Origin: Chitinophagaceae bacterium
GTDB lineage: Bacteria > Bacteroidota > Bacteroidia > Chitinophagales > Chitinophagaceae
NCBI GenBank assembly: GCA_016786885.1
Contig: JAEUVO010000001.1
Coordinates: 37,865-101,864 of the forward strand
Direction of reading: 5' to 3'
DNA: 64,000 bases
Part shown: piece after piece, positions 34,791-42,835 of the stretch
Position numbering within the stretch: position 1 is the first letter of the stretch
Layout: each line of letters starts with the position of its first letter
Made by a program: the position numbers and the translations under genes
Notes under the pieces: model-generated
Seen by the model: the letters and a program-made list of their open reading frames with translations, nothing else
Database searches by the model: none
Told to the model about the DNA's origin: nothing

Positions 34791-35999
34791 ATGGATGCAC
34801 CTAATATACGACATATAGCTCATTTCGATCTGGACTCCTTTTTTGTTTCTGTAGAAATAAGAAACAATCCCGCATTGAGAGGGAAACCGGTGGTGGTAGG
34901 AGGATACGAGAGAGGTGTGGTAGCTGCCTGCAGCTATGAAGCCAGAAAATTCGGTATCCATTCTGCCATGCCTATGAAAAAGGCCCTGCAACTTTGTCCC
35001 GGTCTCATAGTTACCAATGCCAGCCGGGGCGACTATAGTAAATACTCAAGGTGGGTAACTGATATCATTGCCGCAAAAGTGCCGTTGTTTGAAAAAGCTT
35101 CTATCGATGAGTTCTATATTGATCTGACAGGTATGGACAAATTCTTTGGTGTAAGTAAATATGCTAAAGAGTTGCGTCAGCATATCATTGACGAAACTGG
35201 CCTGCCAATCTCCTGTGGTCTTTCATCAGCCCGATTCATCAGTAAGATGGCCACAAATGAAGCCAAACCCAACGGCTTTTTGGAAATACCGCATGGAAAA
35301 GAAATAGAATTTCTGTGGCCTTTAGGAATTGAAAAAATTAACGGTGTAGGCAAACAAACTGAGCAACACCTCAAAAGCTTTGGCATTTATACCATTGAAG
35401 ATATTGCTAAGACCCCCATCGAACATTTAGAAAAAATTGCGGGCAAATGGGGGGAAGCTCTCTGGCATAAGGCTCATGGCCGGGGCAGTACTGAAATCGC
35501 CACTGACTGGGAGCAGAAAAGTATGAGCCATGAAAACACTTTTGACACTGATTACACCGATATTGACTTCCTGCATAAAGAACTGGTAAGACTCACCGAA
35601 AAAACAGCCTACTCATTAAGAGAAGATGAAAAAATGACCGGCTGTGTAACAGTAAAAGTCAGGTACTCTGATTTTGAAACCACTTCCCGGCAGGAAACAG
35701 TTGATTACACCGCATTGGATGATGTACTTATTGCCAAAGTAAAAGATCTCTTCAATAAAACCTGGCAAAAAGGAAGACCAGTCCGGTTACTCGGCGTCCG
35801 GTTCAGTCATATGATCCCAATTACGATGCAGATGAGTTTGTTTGAAAACAATGCGGAGAAACTTAACCTTTACAAAGCCGTGGATGAGATTAAGGACCGT
35901 TTCGGAAGCAAGCTGGTAACAAAAGCTGTTACTTCTAAGATAAAAGGGGGCGAAAATCAGTTGACAAATAAACATAACCGGAAGAAATCATCTGAATAA
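34791..35999 (+). CDS. dinB: DNA polymerase IV
   Basis: 402 aa. Y-family translesion polymerase. Catalytic carboxylates are in HFDLDSFFVSVE (near residue 11) and SIDEFYIDLTG (near 105). Also visible: AACSYEARKFGIHSAMP, the HhH thumb (GVGKQTEQHLKSFGIYTIED) and the little-finger domain (from about 240). The C-terminus is basic and short, and I do not see a clear beta-clamp motif beyond MQMSLFE near residue 345. Single gene; regulation by damage is expected for the family but no operator is visible. Confidence 0.95.
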   Translation: MDAPNIRHIAHFDLDSFFVSVEIRNNPALRGKPVVVGGYERGVVAACSYEARKFGIHSAMPMKKALQLCPGLIVTNASRGDYSKYSRWVTDIIAAKVPLFEKASIDEFYIDLTGMDKFFGVSKYAKELRQHIIDETGLPISCGLSSARFISKMATNEAKPNGFLEIPHGKEIEFLWPLGIEKINGVGKQTEQHLKSFGIYTIEDIAKTPIEHLEKIAGKWGEALWHKAHGRGSTEIATDWEQKSMSHENTFDTDYTDIDFLHKELVRLTEKTAYSLREDEKMTGCVTVKVRYSDFETTSRQETVDYTALDDVLIAKVKDLFNKTWQKGRPVRLLGVRFSHMIPITMQMSLFENNAEKLNLYKAVDEIKDRFGSKLVTKAVTSKIKGGENQLTNKHNRKKSSE

Positions 36000-36083
36000 A
36001 ATTTCCTTGCCTGTTTCAGTATATTTCCATCAGTTTTTGAACAGGCAAAACCACCTATCTTCGTCATCCTAAAATCAATTTTT

Positions 36084-37454
36084 ATGTCACAAGTTTGGAA
36101 AGAATACCAGGAAAAAAATAAAGACCGTTTTTTAAACGAAATGCTGGACTTGCTCCGTATACCTTCTATAAGTGCTAAAAGCGAACATAAAACTGACATG
36201 CAAAAATGCGCCGAAGCTGTAAAGAAAAGTTTACTGGATGCTGGTTGCGATAAAGCAGAAGTGATGGCAACAGACGGGCACCCGGCTGTGTACGGCGAAA
36301 AATTAATTGATCCTTCAAAACCTACTGTGCTTGTTTATGGTCACTATGACGTACAACCACCGGAACCGTTGGAACTCTGGACCAATCCTCCGTTTGAGCC
36401 GACCATAGTAGATGGAAAAATCTTTGCCAGAGGTTCTGCTGATGATAAAGGACAATTTTATATGCATGTAAAGGCACTGGAAATTCTTACCAAAACCAAC
36501 AGCATGACCACCAACGTCAAATTCCTGATTGAAGGGGAAGAAGAAGTTGGTTCTCCCAATCTTGGAAAATTTGTGGCTGCACATAAAGATCTGCTGAAAG
36601 CAGATGTGATACTGATCAGCGACAGTTCTATGCTGAGTATGAAAAACCCGTCATTGGATACCGGCGTAAGAGGTTTAAGCTATATTGAAGTAGAAGTAAC
36701 AGCCGCCAACCGTGACTTACACAGTGGTACATATGGTGGTGCGGTAGCGAATCCTATTACGATATTATCAAAAATGATTGCCTCCTGTCATGACAAGAAC
36801 AATCATATCACAATTCCCGGGTTTTATAATGATGTAGCGAAGGCGGGTAAGAAAGAAAGAGCCTTAATCAATAAAGCCCCCTATAGTGAAAAAGAATATA
36901 AAAAAGATCTTGGGGTTAGGGAGCTATGGGGTGAAAAAGGGTATACCACCTATGAAAGAACCGGTATCCGCCCAACTATTGAAGTAAACGGAATTTGGGG
37001 AGGTTATATGGGGGAAGGTGCCAAAACTGTTTTACCCTCAAAAGCTACTGCAAAGATCTCAGCCAGGCTGGTACCCAACCAGTCATCCAAAAAAATTACA
37101 AAACTGCTGCTTAAGTATTTTCAGTCGATTGCTCCGAAATCAGTTACTGTAAAAGCATTTGAACACCATGGTGGTGAACCCTACATGACACCCATTGACA
37201 GCAAAGGATATTTAGCTGCAGAAAAAGCAGTAAAAACAACTTTTGGTAAACAACCGATACCTGTTCGTGGTGGCGGCAGCATTCCTATCTGTTCAATCCT
37301 TGAAAGAGAATTAGGTATCAAAATCATCTTCATGGGTTTTGGTTTGGATAATGACAACCTTCACAGCCCGAATGAGAAATATAACATTGAGAATTATTAC
37401 AAGGGAATTGAAACGATACCTTATTTCCATAAGTACTTTTCAGAAATGAATTAG
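36084..37454 (+). CDS. M20 family dipeptidase
   Basis: 456 aa. Zinc-binding motifs of M20: GHYDVQPPEP (His and Asp), GSADDKGQFYMHV (bridging Asp) and IEGEEEVGSPNLG (catalytic Glu plus ligand Glu), with a late His ligand in NDNLHSPNEKY. Closest to the cytosolic nonspecific dipeptidase/CNDP branch that cuts dipeptides in the cytoplasm. No signal peptide. A -7-like TATCTTCG is at 36056-36063. A terminator follows at 37474. Confidence 0.92.
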   Translation: MSQVWKEYQEKNKDRFLNEMLDLLRIPSISAKSEHKTDMQKCAEAVKKSLLDAGCDKAEVMATDGHPAVYGEKLIDPSKPTVLVYGHYDVQPPEPLELWTNPPFEPTIVDGKIFARGSADDKGQFYMHVKALEILTKTNSMTTNVKFLIEGEEEVGSPNLGKFVAAHKDLLKADVILISDSSMLSMKNPSLDTGVRGLSYIEVEVTAANRDLHSGTYGGAVANPITILSKMIASCHDKNNHITIPGFYNDVAKAGKKERALINKAPYSEKEYKKDLGVRELWGEKGYTTYERTGIRPTIEVNGIWGGYMGEGAKTVLPSKATAKISARLVPNQSSKKITKLLLKYFQSIAPKSVTVKAFEHHGGEPYMTPIDSKGYLAAEKAVKTTFGKQPIPVRGGGSIPICSILERELGIKIIFMGFGLDNDNLHSPNEKYNIENYYKGIETIPYFHKYFSEMN

Positions 37455-37473
37455 TGATTATTCAATGAAATTC

Positions 37474-37509
37474 AAATCCCAATCATCCGGTTGGGATTTT
37501 TTATTTTTG
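37474..37509 (+). terminator. terminator merged with the next promoter
   Basis: AAATCCCAA (37474-37482) pairs perfectly with TTGGGATTT (37491-37499) around an 8-nt loop, followed by T-rich sequence. The same T-rich stretch contains TATTTTTG (37502-37509), an exact TAnnTTTG box that ends 3 nt before the ATG of the S4 gene. Confidence 0.75.
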
Positions 37510-37512
37510 AAC

Positions 37513-37899
37513 ATGACTGTTAAAGAAAAAATTCGCCTCGACAAATACCTCTGGGCTATCCGTCTTTTCAAAACAAGAACATTGGCCGCAGCAGCATGCG
37601 ACAGCGGCAAAGTAAAGTTTGATGGTTCCCAGGCCAAAGCTTCAAAAAATGTAAGTATCGGAGATGAATACGAGGTAAAAACAGAAACTAAACGTTGGCG
37701 GATAAAAGTAACCGGGTTATTAGAAAAAAGGGTGGCCGCTGCTGAAGCTGTTAAGTATTATATTGACATTACTCCTGAAGAAGAAATACAACGGCTGCAA
37801 TACCAGGCTGCGAGTTTCCATACAGGCAAAAGGCCAAGCAAGATCGGTCGGCCAACCAAGAAGGAAAGAAGGGATCTGGACGAATTTCTCGAAGAGTAA
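37513..37899 (+). CDS. Hsp15-like S4 RNA-binding protein
   Basis: 128 aa. The S4 domain is at residues about 6-65 (IRLDKYLWAIRLFKTRTLAA ... GKVKFDGSQAKASKNVSIGD). The C-terminal tail is basic (KRPSKIGRPTKKERRDLDEF), the Hsp15 arrangement. Hsp15 binds stalled 50S subunits carrying nascent chain-tRNA. A longer reading from 37465 is rejected since it would translate through a terminator and a promoter box. Ends 6 bp from the convergent Rrf2 gene. Confidence 0.88.
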   Translation: MTVKEKIRLDKYLWAIRLFKTRTLAAAACDSGKVKFDGSQAKASKNVSIGDEYEVKTETKRWRIKVTGLLEKRVAAAEAVKYYIDITPEEEIQRLQYQAASFHTGKRPSKIGRPTKKERRDLDEFLEE

Positions 37900-37905
37900 A
37901 ATATA

Positions 37906-38349
37906 CTATGCAATTGCCGAAATGCTTTTAATAAAATCGGGATTCTTTTCATCGAGCAGATCACCGATCGTTTTGGCAGAAAACTCAGCCAGCATATCAT
38001 CCCGTAGTCTCAGCATCTGGAAATGCAGCGGGCATGGATTTTTGCTGTTACACTTTCTTAAACTTAGTACACAGGTATTGAATTGCTCTACCCCGTCTGT
38101 GATCTTTACCAGGTGTATGATCCTGGTCTTAAGTGTCTGTTCGTTTTTGAAAAATCCCCCATAAGGCCCCTTGGTAGAAGAGAGAATCTCTTCTTTAACC
38201 ATCGTCTTCATGATCTTGGCTAAAAAATGCCGGGGAACACTCAGCTTTTCGGCTATCTCATCCAACTGCACTTTTCGCCCCTCCTTATCTACAAGGGCTA
38301 CATAAAGCACTCCCCTGAGGGCATAACCAAATGATTTTGAAAGGAACAT
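37906..38349 (-). CDS. Rrf2-family regulator, NsrR-like, of the nos locus
   Basis: 147 aa. The start MFLSKSFGYALRGVLYVALV is the Rrf2 N-terminus; codons back to 38412 cross the operator. Winged helix with PRHFLAKIMKTMVKEEIL and the wing KGPYGGFF. Three cysteines (NTCVLSLRKCNSKNPCPLH; C-X6-C-X5-C) stand where NsrR and IscR bind an Fe-S cluster; spacing is one residue longer than the usual CX5CX5C. The gene is divergent from the nos genes and its own -7 box lies inside a long dyad, so an NO- or iron-sulfur-sensing, self-repressing regulator is likely. NsrR identity is an inference. Confidence 0.85.
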   Translation of the reverse strand: MFLSKSFGYALRGVLYVALVDKEGRKVQLDEIAEKLSVPRHFLAKIMKTMVKEEILSSTKGPYGGFFKNEQTLKTRIIHLVKITDGVEQFNTCVLSLRKCNSKNPCPLHFQMLRLRDDMLAEFSAKTIGDLLDEKNPDFIKSISAIA

Positions 38350-38365
38350 AAATAACAGGAATAAA

Positions 38366-38396
38366 CGACAAAAATACCAGCAGGTATTTTTTGTCG
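38366..38396 (-). promoter_or_regulatory. long dyad operator over the Rrf2 promoter
   Basis: CGACAAAAATACC (38366-38378), AGCA, then GGTATTTTTTGTCG (38383-38396): a 13-bp inverted repeat with one extra T. The minus-strand -7 box TATTTTTG (38369-38376) is inside its left arm, and the ATG is 17 bp away. Arrangement fits autorepression. Confidence 0.65.
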
Positions 38397-38398
38397 GG

Positions 38399-38412
38399 GT
38401 GACAAATATCAC
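38399..38412. promoter_or_regulatory. FNR/CRP-like site, nos locus
   Basis: GTGAC-AAAT-ATCAC, the TGA-N6-TCA core of CRP/FNR-family sites. Its centre (38405.5) is about 42-43 bp upstream of the start expected from the -7 box of the divergent Rrf2 gene, the classical activator position, and about 140 bp upstream of the cytochrome c ATG. Confidence 0.6.
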
Positions 38413-38545
38413 AAAGAACGATGATGAATATCAGATAACCCGGAAATGCCCCAAAATACATTTGCTGAATAAAAGATATCAGCGTCTTTTTTTATTTTAT
38501 ATTTAAGTGCTATTGTCCTCGTATTATTCATTAAAAACTTCCAAC

Positions 38546-39016
38546 ATGAAACGCAACAAAATTCCCGGGATTATCCTGTTATCGGCCAGCTTCTTCTTTT
38601 TTGCCTGCAATGAAGGAGTAAAAGATGAGCCCAAACCTGTCGATATACAGGAACTTACTAAAGACAAGCCTGAAACACACGGCACTGAAGTGAAAGAAGG
38701 TGATATCACTTTAAGCACCCCGTTAGACCAGGCCATGGTTACAGCAGGTAAAGCAACCTATGAACTAAAATGCCAGAGTTGTCACAAACTCACAGAAGAA
38801 AAACTGGTAGGTCCCGGCTGGAAAGATGTAACTAAAAAAAGGAAACCTGTTTGGATCATGAATATGATAACCAACGTGGATATGATGCTTGAAACTGATC
38901 CTGAAGCACAAAAACTACTGGAGCTATGTCTTGTCCGTATGCCGAATCAAAACATCAATACCGATGAAGCCCGAAAAGTAATTGAGTTCATGCGGAGCAA
39001 TGACGGTGAAAAATAA
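38546..39016 (+). CDS. cytochrome c lipoprotein of the nos operon
   Basis: 156 aa. The start MKRNKIPGIILLSASF gives a lipoprotein signal with lipobox FFAC; the codon at 38507 is less good. One heme c site CQSCH (about residue 74) and an axial Met candidate in VRMPNQNINTD. Class I cytochrome c fold, membrane-anchored in the periplasm. It stands directly before nosZ and probably hands electrons to it, as the small nosC cytochromes do in clade II clusters. A -7-like TATATTTA is at 38498-38505. Confidence 0.88.
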   Translation: MKRNKIPGIILLSASFFFFACNEGVKDEPKPVDIQELTKDKPETHGTEVKEGDITLSTPLDQAMVTAGKATYELKCQSCHKLTEEKLVGPGWKDVTKKRKPVWIMNMITNVDMMLETDPEAQKLLELCLVRMPNQNINTDEARKVIEFMRSNDGEK

Positions 39017-39077
39017 GCCTCTTTGAAACAAAGCCAGCAAGTGAAACCCGTTTTTTAACTGCTAAATAATATTATAT

Positions 39078-41093
39078 ATGAAACACTCTTTCTCCAAATC
39101 GCTTCTTGCCATATCATTGCTGGTAGCGGGTTTTGTGTGGCTACAGGGTTGTAAACCCAAAGGCACACAATCTGCTGTTAGCGGAGATGCAGCTGCAAAA
39201 GCATATGTAGCCCCTGGTAAATATGATGAGTTCTACAATTTTGTTTCCGGTGGTTTTAGCGGGCAAATGTCTGTCTATGGTTTGCCTTCCGGTCGTTTAT
39301 TCCGTGTGATTCCTGTGTTCTCAGTTGATCCTGAAAAAGGATGGGGTTACAGCGAAGAAACCAAACCAATGCTGAATACTTCGCATGGGTTTGTTCCCTG
39401 GGATGACCTGCATCATATTGCGTTATCAGTTACCAAAAGTGAGCATGATGGCCGCTGGGCATTTGGTAATGCGAATAATACACCCCGTATTGCCCGCATT
39501 GATCTGAAAACTTTCCGTACCGCTGAAATTATAGAAATACCCAATAGCGCAGGTAACCACTCTTCCCCTTTCATCACTGAAAACTCAGAGTATGTAGTGG
39601 CTGGTACAAGATTTAGTGTACCCATTGGTGACAAACTGGATGTGCCTATCAACACCTACAAAGAAAACTTCAAAGGCACCGTTAGTTTTATTGGTGTTGA
39701 CAAAACATCAGGAGAAATGAATATTGCTTTCCAGATATTAACGCCTGGCATCAACTTTGATCTTGCCCGTGCGGGTAAGGGAAAATCGGCTGGTTGGTTC
39801 TTTTTCAGCTGCTATAATTCAGAAAAAGCAAATACACTGCTGGAAGTAAACGCCTCGCAAAAAGACAAAGACTTTATCATGGCAGTGAACTGGAAAAAGG
39901 CAGAAGAATATGCTAAAGCAGGTAAAGGTGTAAAAAAACAAGTTCGCTATGCACATAATAAATATGACGAAAAAACACATTCTGCCACTTCCACTATTGT
40001 AAATGAAGTACTGGTGCTCGATCCGAAGGATTGTCCTGATATGGTTTACTTTATGCCATGTCCCAAATCTCCGCACGGATGTGATACAGATCCAACAGGT
40101 GAATACATTGTCGGCAGTGGAAAACTGGCAGCAGTGATCCCTGTTTTCTCTTTCACCAAGATACAAGATGCGATTGCCAAAAAGAATTATGATGGTGAAT
40201 ATGATGGCATCCCTGTATTGAAATATGAGGCTGTTTTACATGGTGAGGTATCAAAACCAGGTCTTGGTCCTTTGCATACTGAATTTGATGCAAACGGAAA
40301 TGCTTATACTTCATTCTTTGTATCATCAGAGATCGTAAAATGGAGTATTAAAGATCTGAAAGTACTGGATCGTGTACCTACTTATTATTCAATAGGCCAC
40401 TTATGTGTTCCCGGAGGACCTACCAGTAAGCCGCATGGAAAATATGTGATTGCTTATAACAAAATCACCAAAGATCGCTATCTGCCCACCGGGCCTGAAT
40501 TGACACAAAGTGCACAGCTATATGACATCAGTGGTGATAAGATGAAATTAATACTTGACTTCCCTACCATTGGTGAACCACACTATGCAGAAGCTATCCC
40601 TGCCAGCCTGATAATGCCGAAAAGTCAGAAGATATATAAGCTGGAAGAAAATAAAAATCCATATGCTGCCTTGGGCGATAATAACGCAAAGGTTGAACGT
40701 AAGGGTAATGAAGTGCATGTTTACATGACCTCCATCCGTTCTCATTTTACTCCTGATAATATTGAAGGAGTAAAATTGGGTGATGTGGTTTATTTCCATG
40801 TTACAAATCTTGAGCAGGACTGGGATGTGCCTCATGGATTTGCTGTAAAGGGTGCGAATAATGCCGAGCTGCTCATTATGCCTGGTGAAACACAAACGCT
40901 GGCATGGAAACCTGAAAAAGCTGGTGTGTACCCAATGTATTGTACAGACTTCTGCTCTGCTTTACACCAGGAAATGCAAGGATATATCCGGGTTAGCCCT
41001 GCAGGGTCTAATGTACCGTTAACGTTCAGCACTGGTACTAATGTACCTGCTGCAACAACTCCGGCAGCTGCAGAAAAACCTGCAACCAAATAA
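39078..41093 (+). CDS. nosZ: nitrous oxide reductase, clade II, lipoprotein type
   Basis: 671 aa. Reduces N2O to N2 in the periplasm. The N-terminus is a Sec lipoprotein signal with lipobox LQGC (Cys25), not a Tat signal, the mark of clade II enzymes. The seven-blade propeller carries CuZ His ligands, for example in WDDLHHIALSVT and AGNHSSPF. The C-terminal cupredoxin domain has the CuA motif: Cys622, Cys626, His630 and Met633 in YCTDFCSALHQEMQGY. After residue 640 an Ala/Pro/Thr-rich tail is added. Cytochrome c upstream and nosL-D-F-Y downstream complete the locus. Confidence 0.97.
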   Translation: MKHSFSKSLLAISLLVAGFVWLQGCKPKGTQSAVSGDAAAKAYVAPGKYDEFYNFVSGGFSGQMSVYGLPSGRLFRVIPVFSVDPEKGWGYSEETKPMLNTSHGFVPWDDLHHIALSVTKSEHDGRWAFGNANNTPRIARIDLKTFRTAEIIEIPNSAGNHSSPFITENSEYVVAGTRFSVPIGDKLDVPINTYKENFKGTVSFIGVDKTSGEMNIAFQILTPGINFDLARAGKGKSAGWFFFSCYNSEKANTLLEVNASQKDKDFIMAVNWKKAEEYAKAGKGVKKQVRYAHNKYDEKTHSATSTIVNEVLVLDPKDCPDMVYFMPCPKSPHGCDTDPTGEYIVGSGKLAAVIPVFSFTKIQDAIAKKNYDGEYDGIPVLKYEAVLHGEVSKPGLGPLHTEFDANGNAYTSFFVSSEIVKWSIKDLKVLDRVPTYYSIGHLCVPGGPTSKPHGKYVIAYNKITKDRYLPTGPELTQSAQLYDISGDKMKLILDFPTIGEPHYAEAIPASLIMPKSQKIYKLEENKNPYAALGDNNAKVERKGNEVHVYMTSIRSHFTPDNIEGVKLGDVVYFHVTNLEQDWDVPHGFAVKGANNAELLIMPGETQTLAWKPEKAGVYPMYCTDFCSALHQEMQGYIRVSPAGSNVPLTFSTGTNVPAATTPAAAEKPATK

Positions 41094-41096
41094 AAC

Positions 41097-41137
41097 AAGT
41101 AAAGCAGCGCTGTAATTAGCGCTGCTTTACTTAAAAT
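41097..41137 (+). terminator. strong hairpin after nosZ
   Basis: A perfect 15-bp stem (AAGTAAAGCAGCGCT, 41097-41111, with AGCGCTGCTTTACTT, 41118-41132) and a 6-nt loop, followed by AAAATTTT. The T run is not immediate, so it may act as a partial terminator or 3' end stabiliser that sets nosZ above the downstream genes. Confidence 0.7.
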
Positions 41138-41159
41138 TTTCATACAAAAAATAAAAGTT

Positions 41160-41723
41160 ATGAAAAAGATATTCAACCTGCTTTTACTTGCACCAGCACT
41201 CTTCTTTATGAGCTGCGGTGATAATAAAACATCAGAAACAGGCACTGCTACTGATGCTGCGGTACCAGCCGGCGGGCAGGAAAATGTAAAGGATGATGTA
41301 TCAACTCCTGATGTAGTAAAAGTTGCCATTGGTTCTAAGGATCACAGTACACTGGTTGCAGCCTTAAAACAGGCAGAACTTGTTACCTCACTTGCTAACG
41401 CTGGCCCGTTTACAGTTTTTGCGCCAACCAATGCTGCTTTTGATAAGCTGCCTGCCGGTACCGTAGATGGATTAATGAAAGATGATAAAAAAGCAGACTT
41501 ACAGAATATTCTGCAATATCATGTGACCACCTCTGCTTTGGATGTAAAATTTTTAACTGATGGCATGACGCTGGGAATGGTAAACGGAGATAATACCACT
41601 ATAAGTATTAAAGATGGAAAAACAATGCTGAATGGCAGTGCAACGATTATCGCCTCTGTTCGTGCCTCAAACGGATGGGTGCATGTTATTGATGCAGTAT
41701 TACTTCCCCCGGCAAAGAAATAA
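41160..41723 (+). CDS. fasciclin-domain lipoprotein in the nos locus
   Basis: 187 aa. Lipoprotein signal with lipobox FMSC (Cys19), a Thr/Ala/Asp-rich linker to about residue 50, then one complete FAS1 domain: HSTLVAALKQAELVTSLANA, the H1 motif FTVFAPTNAAFDKLPAG and the H2 region ASNGWVHVIDAVLLPP. FAS1 domains mediate adhesion or protein contacts. It lies between nosZ and the remaining nos genes, but is framed by hairpins on both sides, so it may be transcribed by itself. A link to N2O reduction is suggested only by position. Confidence 0.85.
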   Translation: MKKIFNLLLLAPALFFMSCGDNKTSETGTATDAAVPAGGQENVKDDVSTPDVVKVAIGSKDHSTLVAALKQAELVTSLANAGPFTVFAPTNAAFDKLPAGTVDGLMKDDKKADLQNILQYHVTTSALDVKFLTDGMTLGMVNGDNTTISIKDGKTMLNGSATIIASVRASNGWVHVIDAVLLPPAKK

Positions 41724-41763
41724 TTGAATGGTGTTGCGTTTTTTCATTGTGCACTTTCACATA

Positions 41764-41793
41764 CTTCCGGGGTCCAATACCCCGGGAGTTTTT
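41764..41793 (+). terminator. intrinsic terminator after the fasciclin gene
   Basis: CTTCCGGGGT (41764-41773) pairs with ACCCCGGGAG (41779-41788; one G-T pair) around a 5-nt loop, then five T. A classic terminator, so the genes from 41805 may have reduced read-through or their own promoter. Confidence 0.8.
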
Positions 41794-41804
41794 AAGAAAT
41801 CAAT

Positions 41805-42395
41805 ATGAACAACAAACTCAGTGTAACATCCCGGATATTAGTAGCTTTTGCTTCCGGTGCTTTGATCGCAGCATTCTTCCTGCCCGTATGGCGTATTGAT
41901 CTTTTTGCACCACAATATCCTGAAGGACTAATGATGAATATCTGGATAAATGGATTATCAGGCGATGTAGAGATCATTAATGGTTTGAACCACTATATCG
42001 GAATGAAACATATTAGTGTAGATATGTTTCCTGAATTCAAATTCCTGCCCTACGTAGTAGGTTTCTTTATGTTGCTCGGCATGCTTGTAGCTGTTACTGG
42101 CAACAGGAAATTCTTACTTTTTTATCTTATTCTCACAGCTATTGGTGGTGCACTTGCTATGTACGATTTTTATCAGTGGGGATATGATTATGGCCACAAC
42201 CTTGATCCCAGTGCAGCTATACAGGTACCGGGGCTTTCCTATCAGCCTCCATTATTCGGTCATAAAAGATTATTGAACTTTGATGCCTATTCATTTCCGG
42301 ATGTGGGAGGTTGGGTAGTAATCGGTGCGGCAGCTCTTGCTTTTGGTGTCTGGTTTGCAGAATGGTATCGTCAACGTAAAAAAATTACTAAATGA
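41805..42395 (+). CDS. nos-locus integral membrane protein
   Basis: 196 aa. Four predicted TM helices: about 10-28 (RILVAFASGALIAAFFLPVW), 80-98 (FLPYVVGFFMLLGMLVAV), 103-122 and 165-185. A large outside loop between TM1 and TM2 and another between TM3 and TM4. No named domain. It overlaps nosL by 4 bp, so it is translationally coupled to it. Similar membrane proteins occur in clade II nos clusters, but I cannot equate it with NosB. It may form part of the electron route or copper delivery. Confidence 0.7.
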   Translation: MNNKLSVTSRILVAFASGALIAAFFLPVWRIDLFAPQYPEGLMMNIWINGLSGDVEIINGLNHYIGMKHISVDMFPEFKFLPYVVGFFMLLGMLVAVTGNRKFLLFYLILTAIGGALAMYDFYQWGYDYGHNLDPSAAIQVPGLSYQPPLFGHKRLLNFDAYSFPDVGGWVVIGAAALAFGVWFAEWYRQRKKITK

Positions 42396-42832
42396 AACCA
42401 AACTACTATTTATTAGTAACTATTATAGTACTGGCCCTTTACTCATGTTCCGCTCAACCCGAACCCTTCAAGTATGGCAGGGATATTTGTCATACCTGCA
42501 AAATGGGAATTGTAGATCCAAAATTTGGTTGTCAGCTAATTACCGGCAAAGGGAAAAATTTTAAATTTGATGACCTTGTTTGCCTGTCCCGTTTTATCAA
42601 ATCAGGTTCAGTTCAGGAAAAAGATATTAAACAGGAAGTTGTGATCAATTTCGAAAAAGAAAATGACTTCCTTGATGTCAATAAAACATTTTTCGTGGTG
42701 GGCCCTGAAGTCAAAAGCCCTATGGGAAGCCATGCAGCTGCATTTGTCAATAAAGAAGCTGCCGAAAAATTTAACACTGGTAAAACCGGTACGATACTTA
42801 CATGGAAAGAATTACTGCTGAAACTTGACTAA
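42392..42832 (+). CDS. nosL: NosL copper chaperone lipoprotein
   Basis: 146 aa. Lipoprotein signal with lipobox LYSC (Cys19). The metal motif DICHTCKMGIVDPKFGCQL and the later MGSHAAAFVNKEAAEKF are NosL signatures. Binds Cu(I) in the periplasm and supplies NosZ CuZ-site assembly with NosD-F-Y. It begins 4 bp inside the end of the membrane protein gene and ends 3 bp before nosD. Confidence 0.93.
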   Translation: MKPNYYLLVTIIVLALYSCSAQPEPFKYGRDICHTCKMGIVDPKFGCQLITGKGKNFKFDDLVCLSRFIKSGSVQEKDIKQEVVINFEKENDFLDVNKTFFVVGPEVKSPMGSHAAAFVNKEAAEKFNTGKTGTILTWKELLLKLD

Positions 42833-42835
42833 TCA

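Noticed and set aside
37465..37512. Longer N-terminus for the S4 protein
   Set aside because: It would translate through the dipeptidase terminator hairpin and the -7 box; the S4 domain starts after MTVKEK.
37906..38349. Calling the nos-locus Rrf2 protein IscR
   Set aside because: No isc or suf genes are adjacent and the Cys spacing is C-X6-C-X5-C; NsrR-like is a better but still unproven guess.
38366..38396. Treating the CGACAAAAATACC dyad as a terminator
   Set aside because: No gene ends upstream in the direction that would give a T tract, and it contains the -7 box of the Rrf2 gene; an operator is simpler.
41805..42395. Naming the nos membrane protein NosB
   Set aside because: It has about four TM helices and I cannot align it with a known NosB; only position suggests a link.
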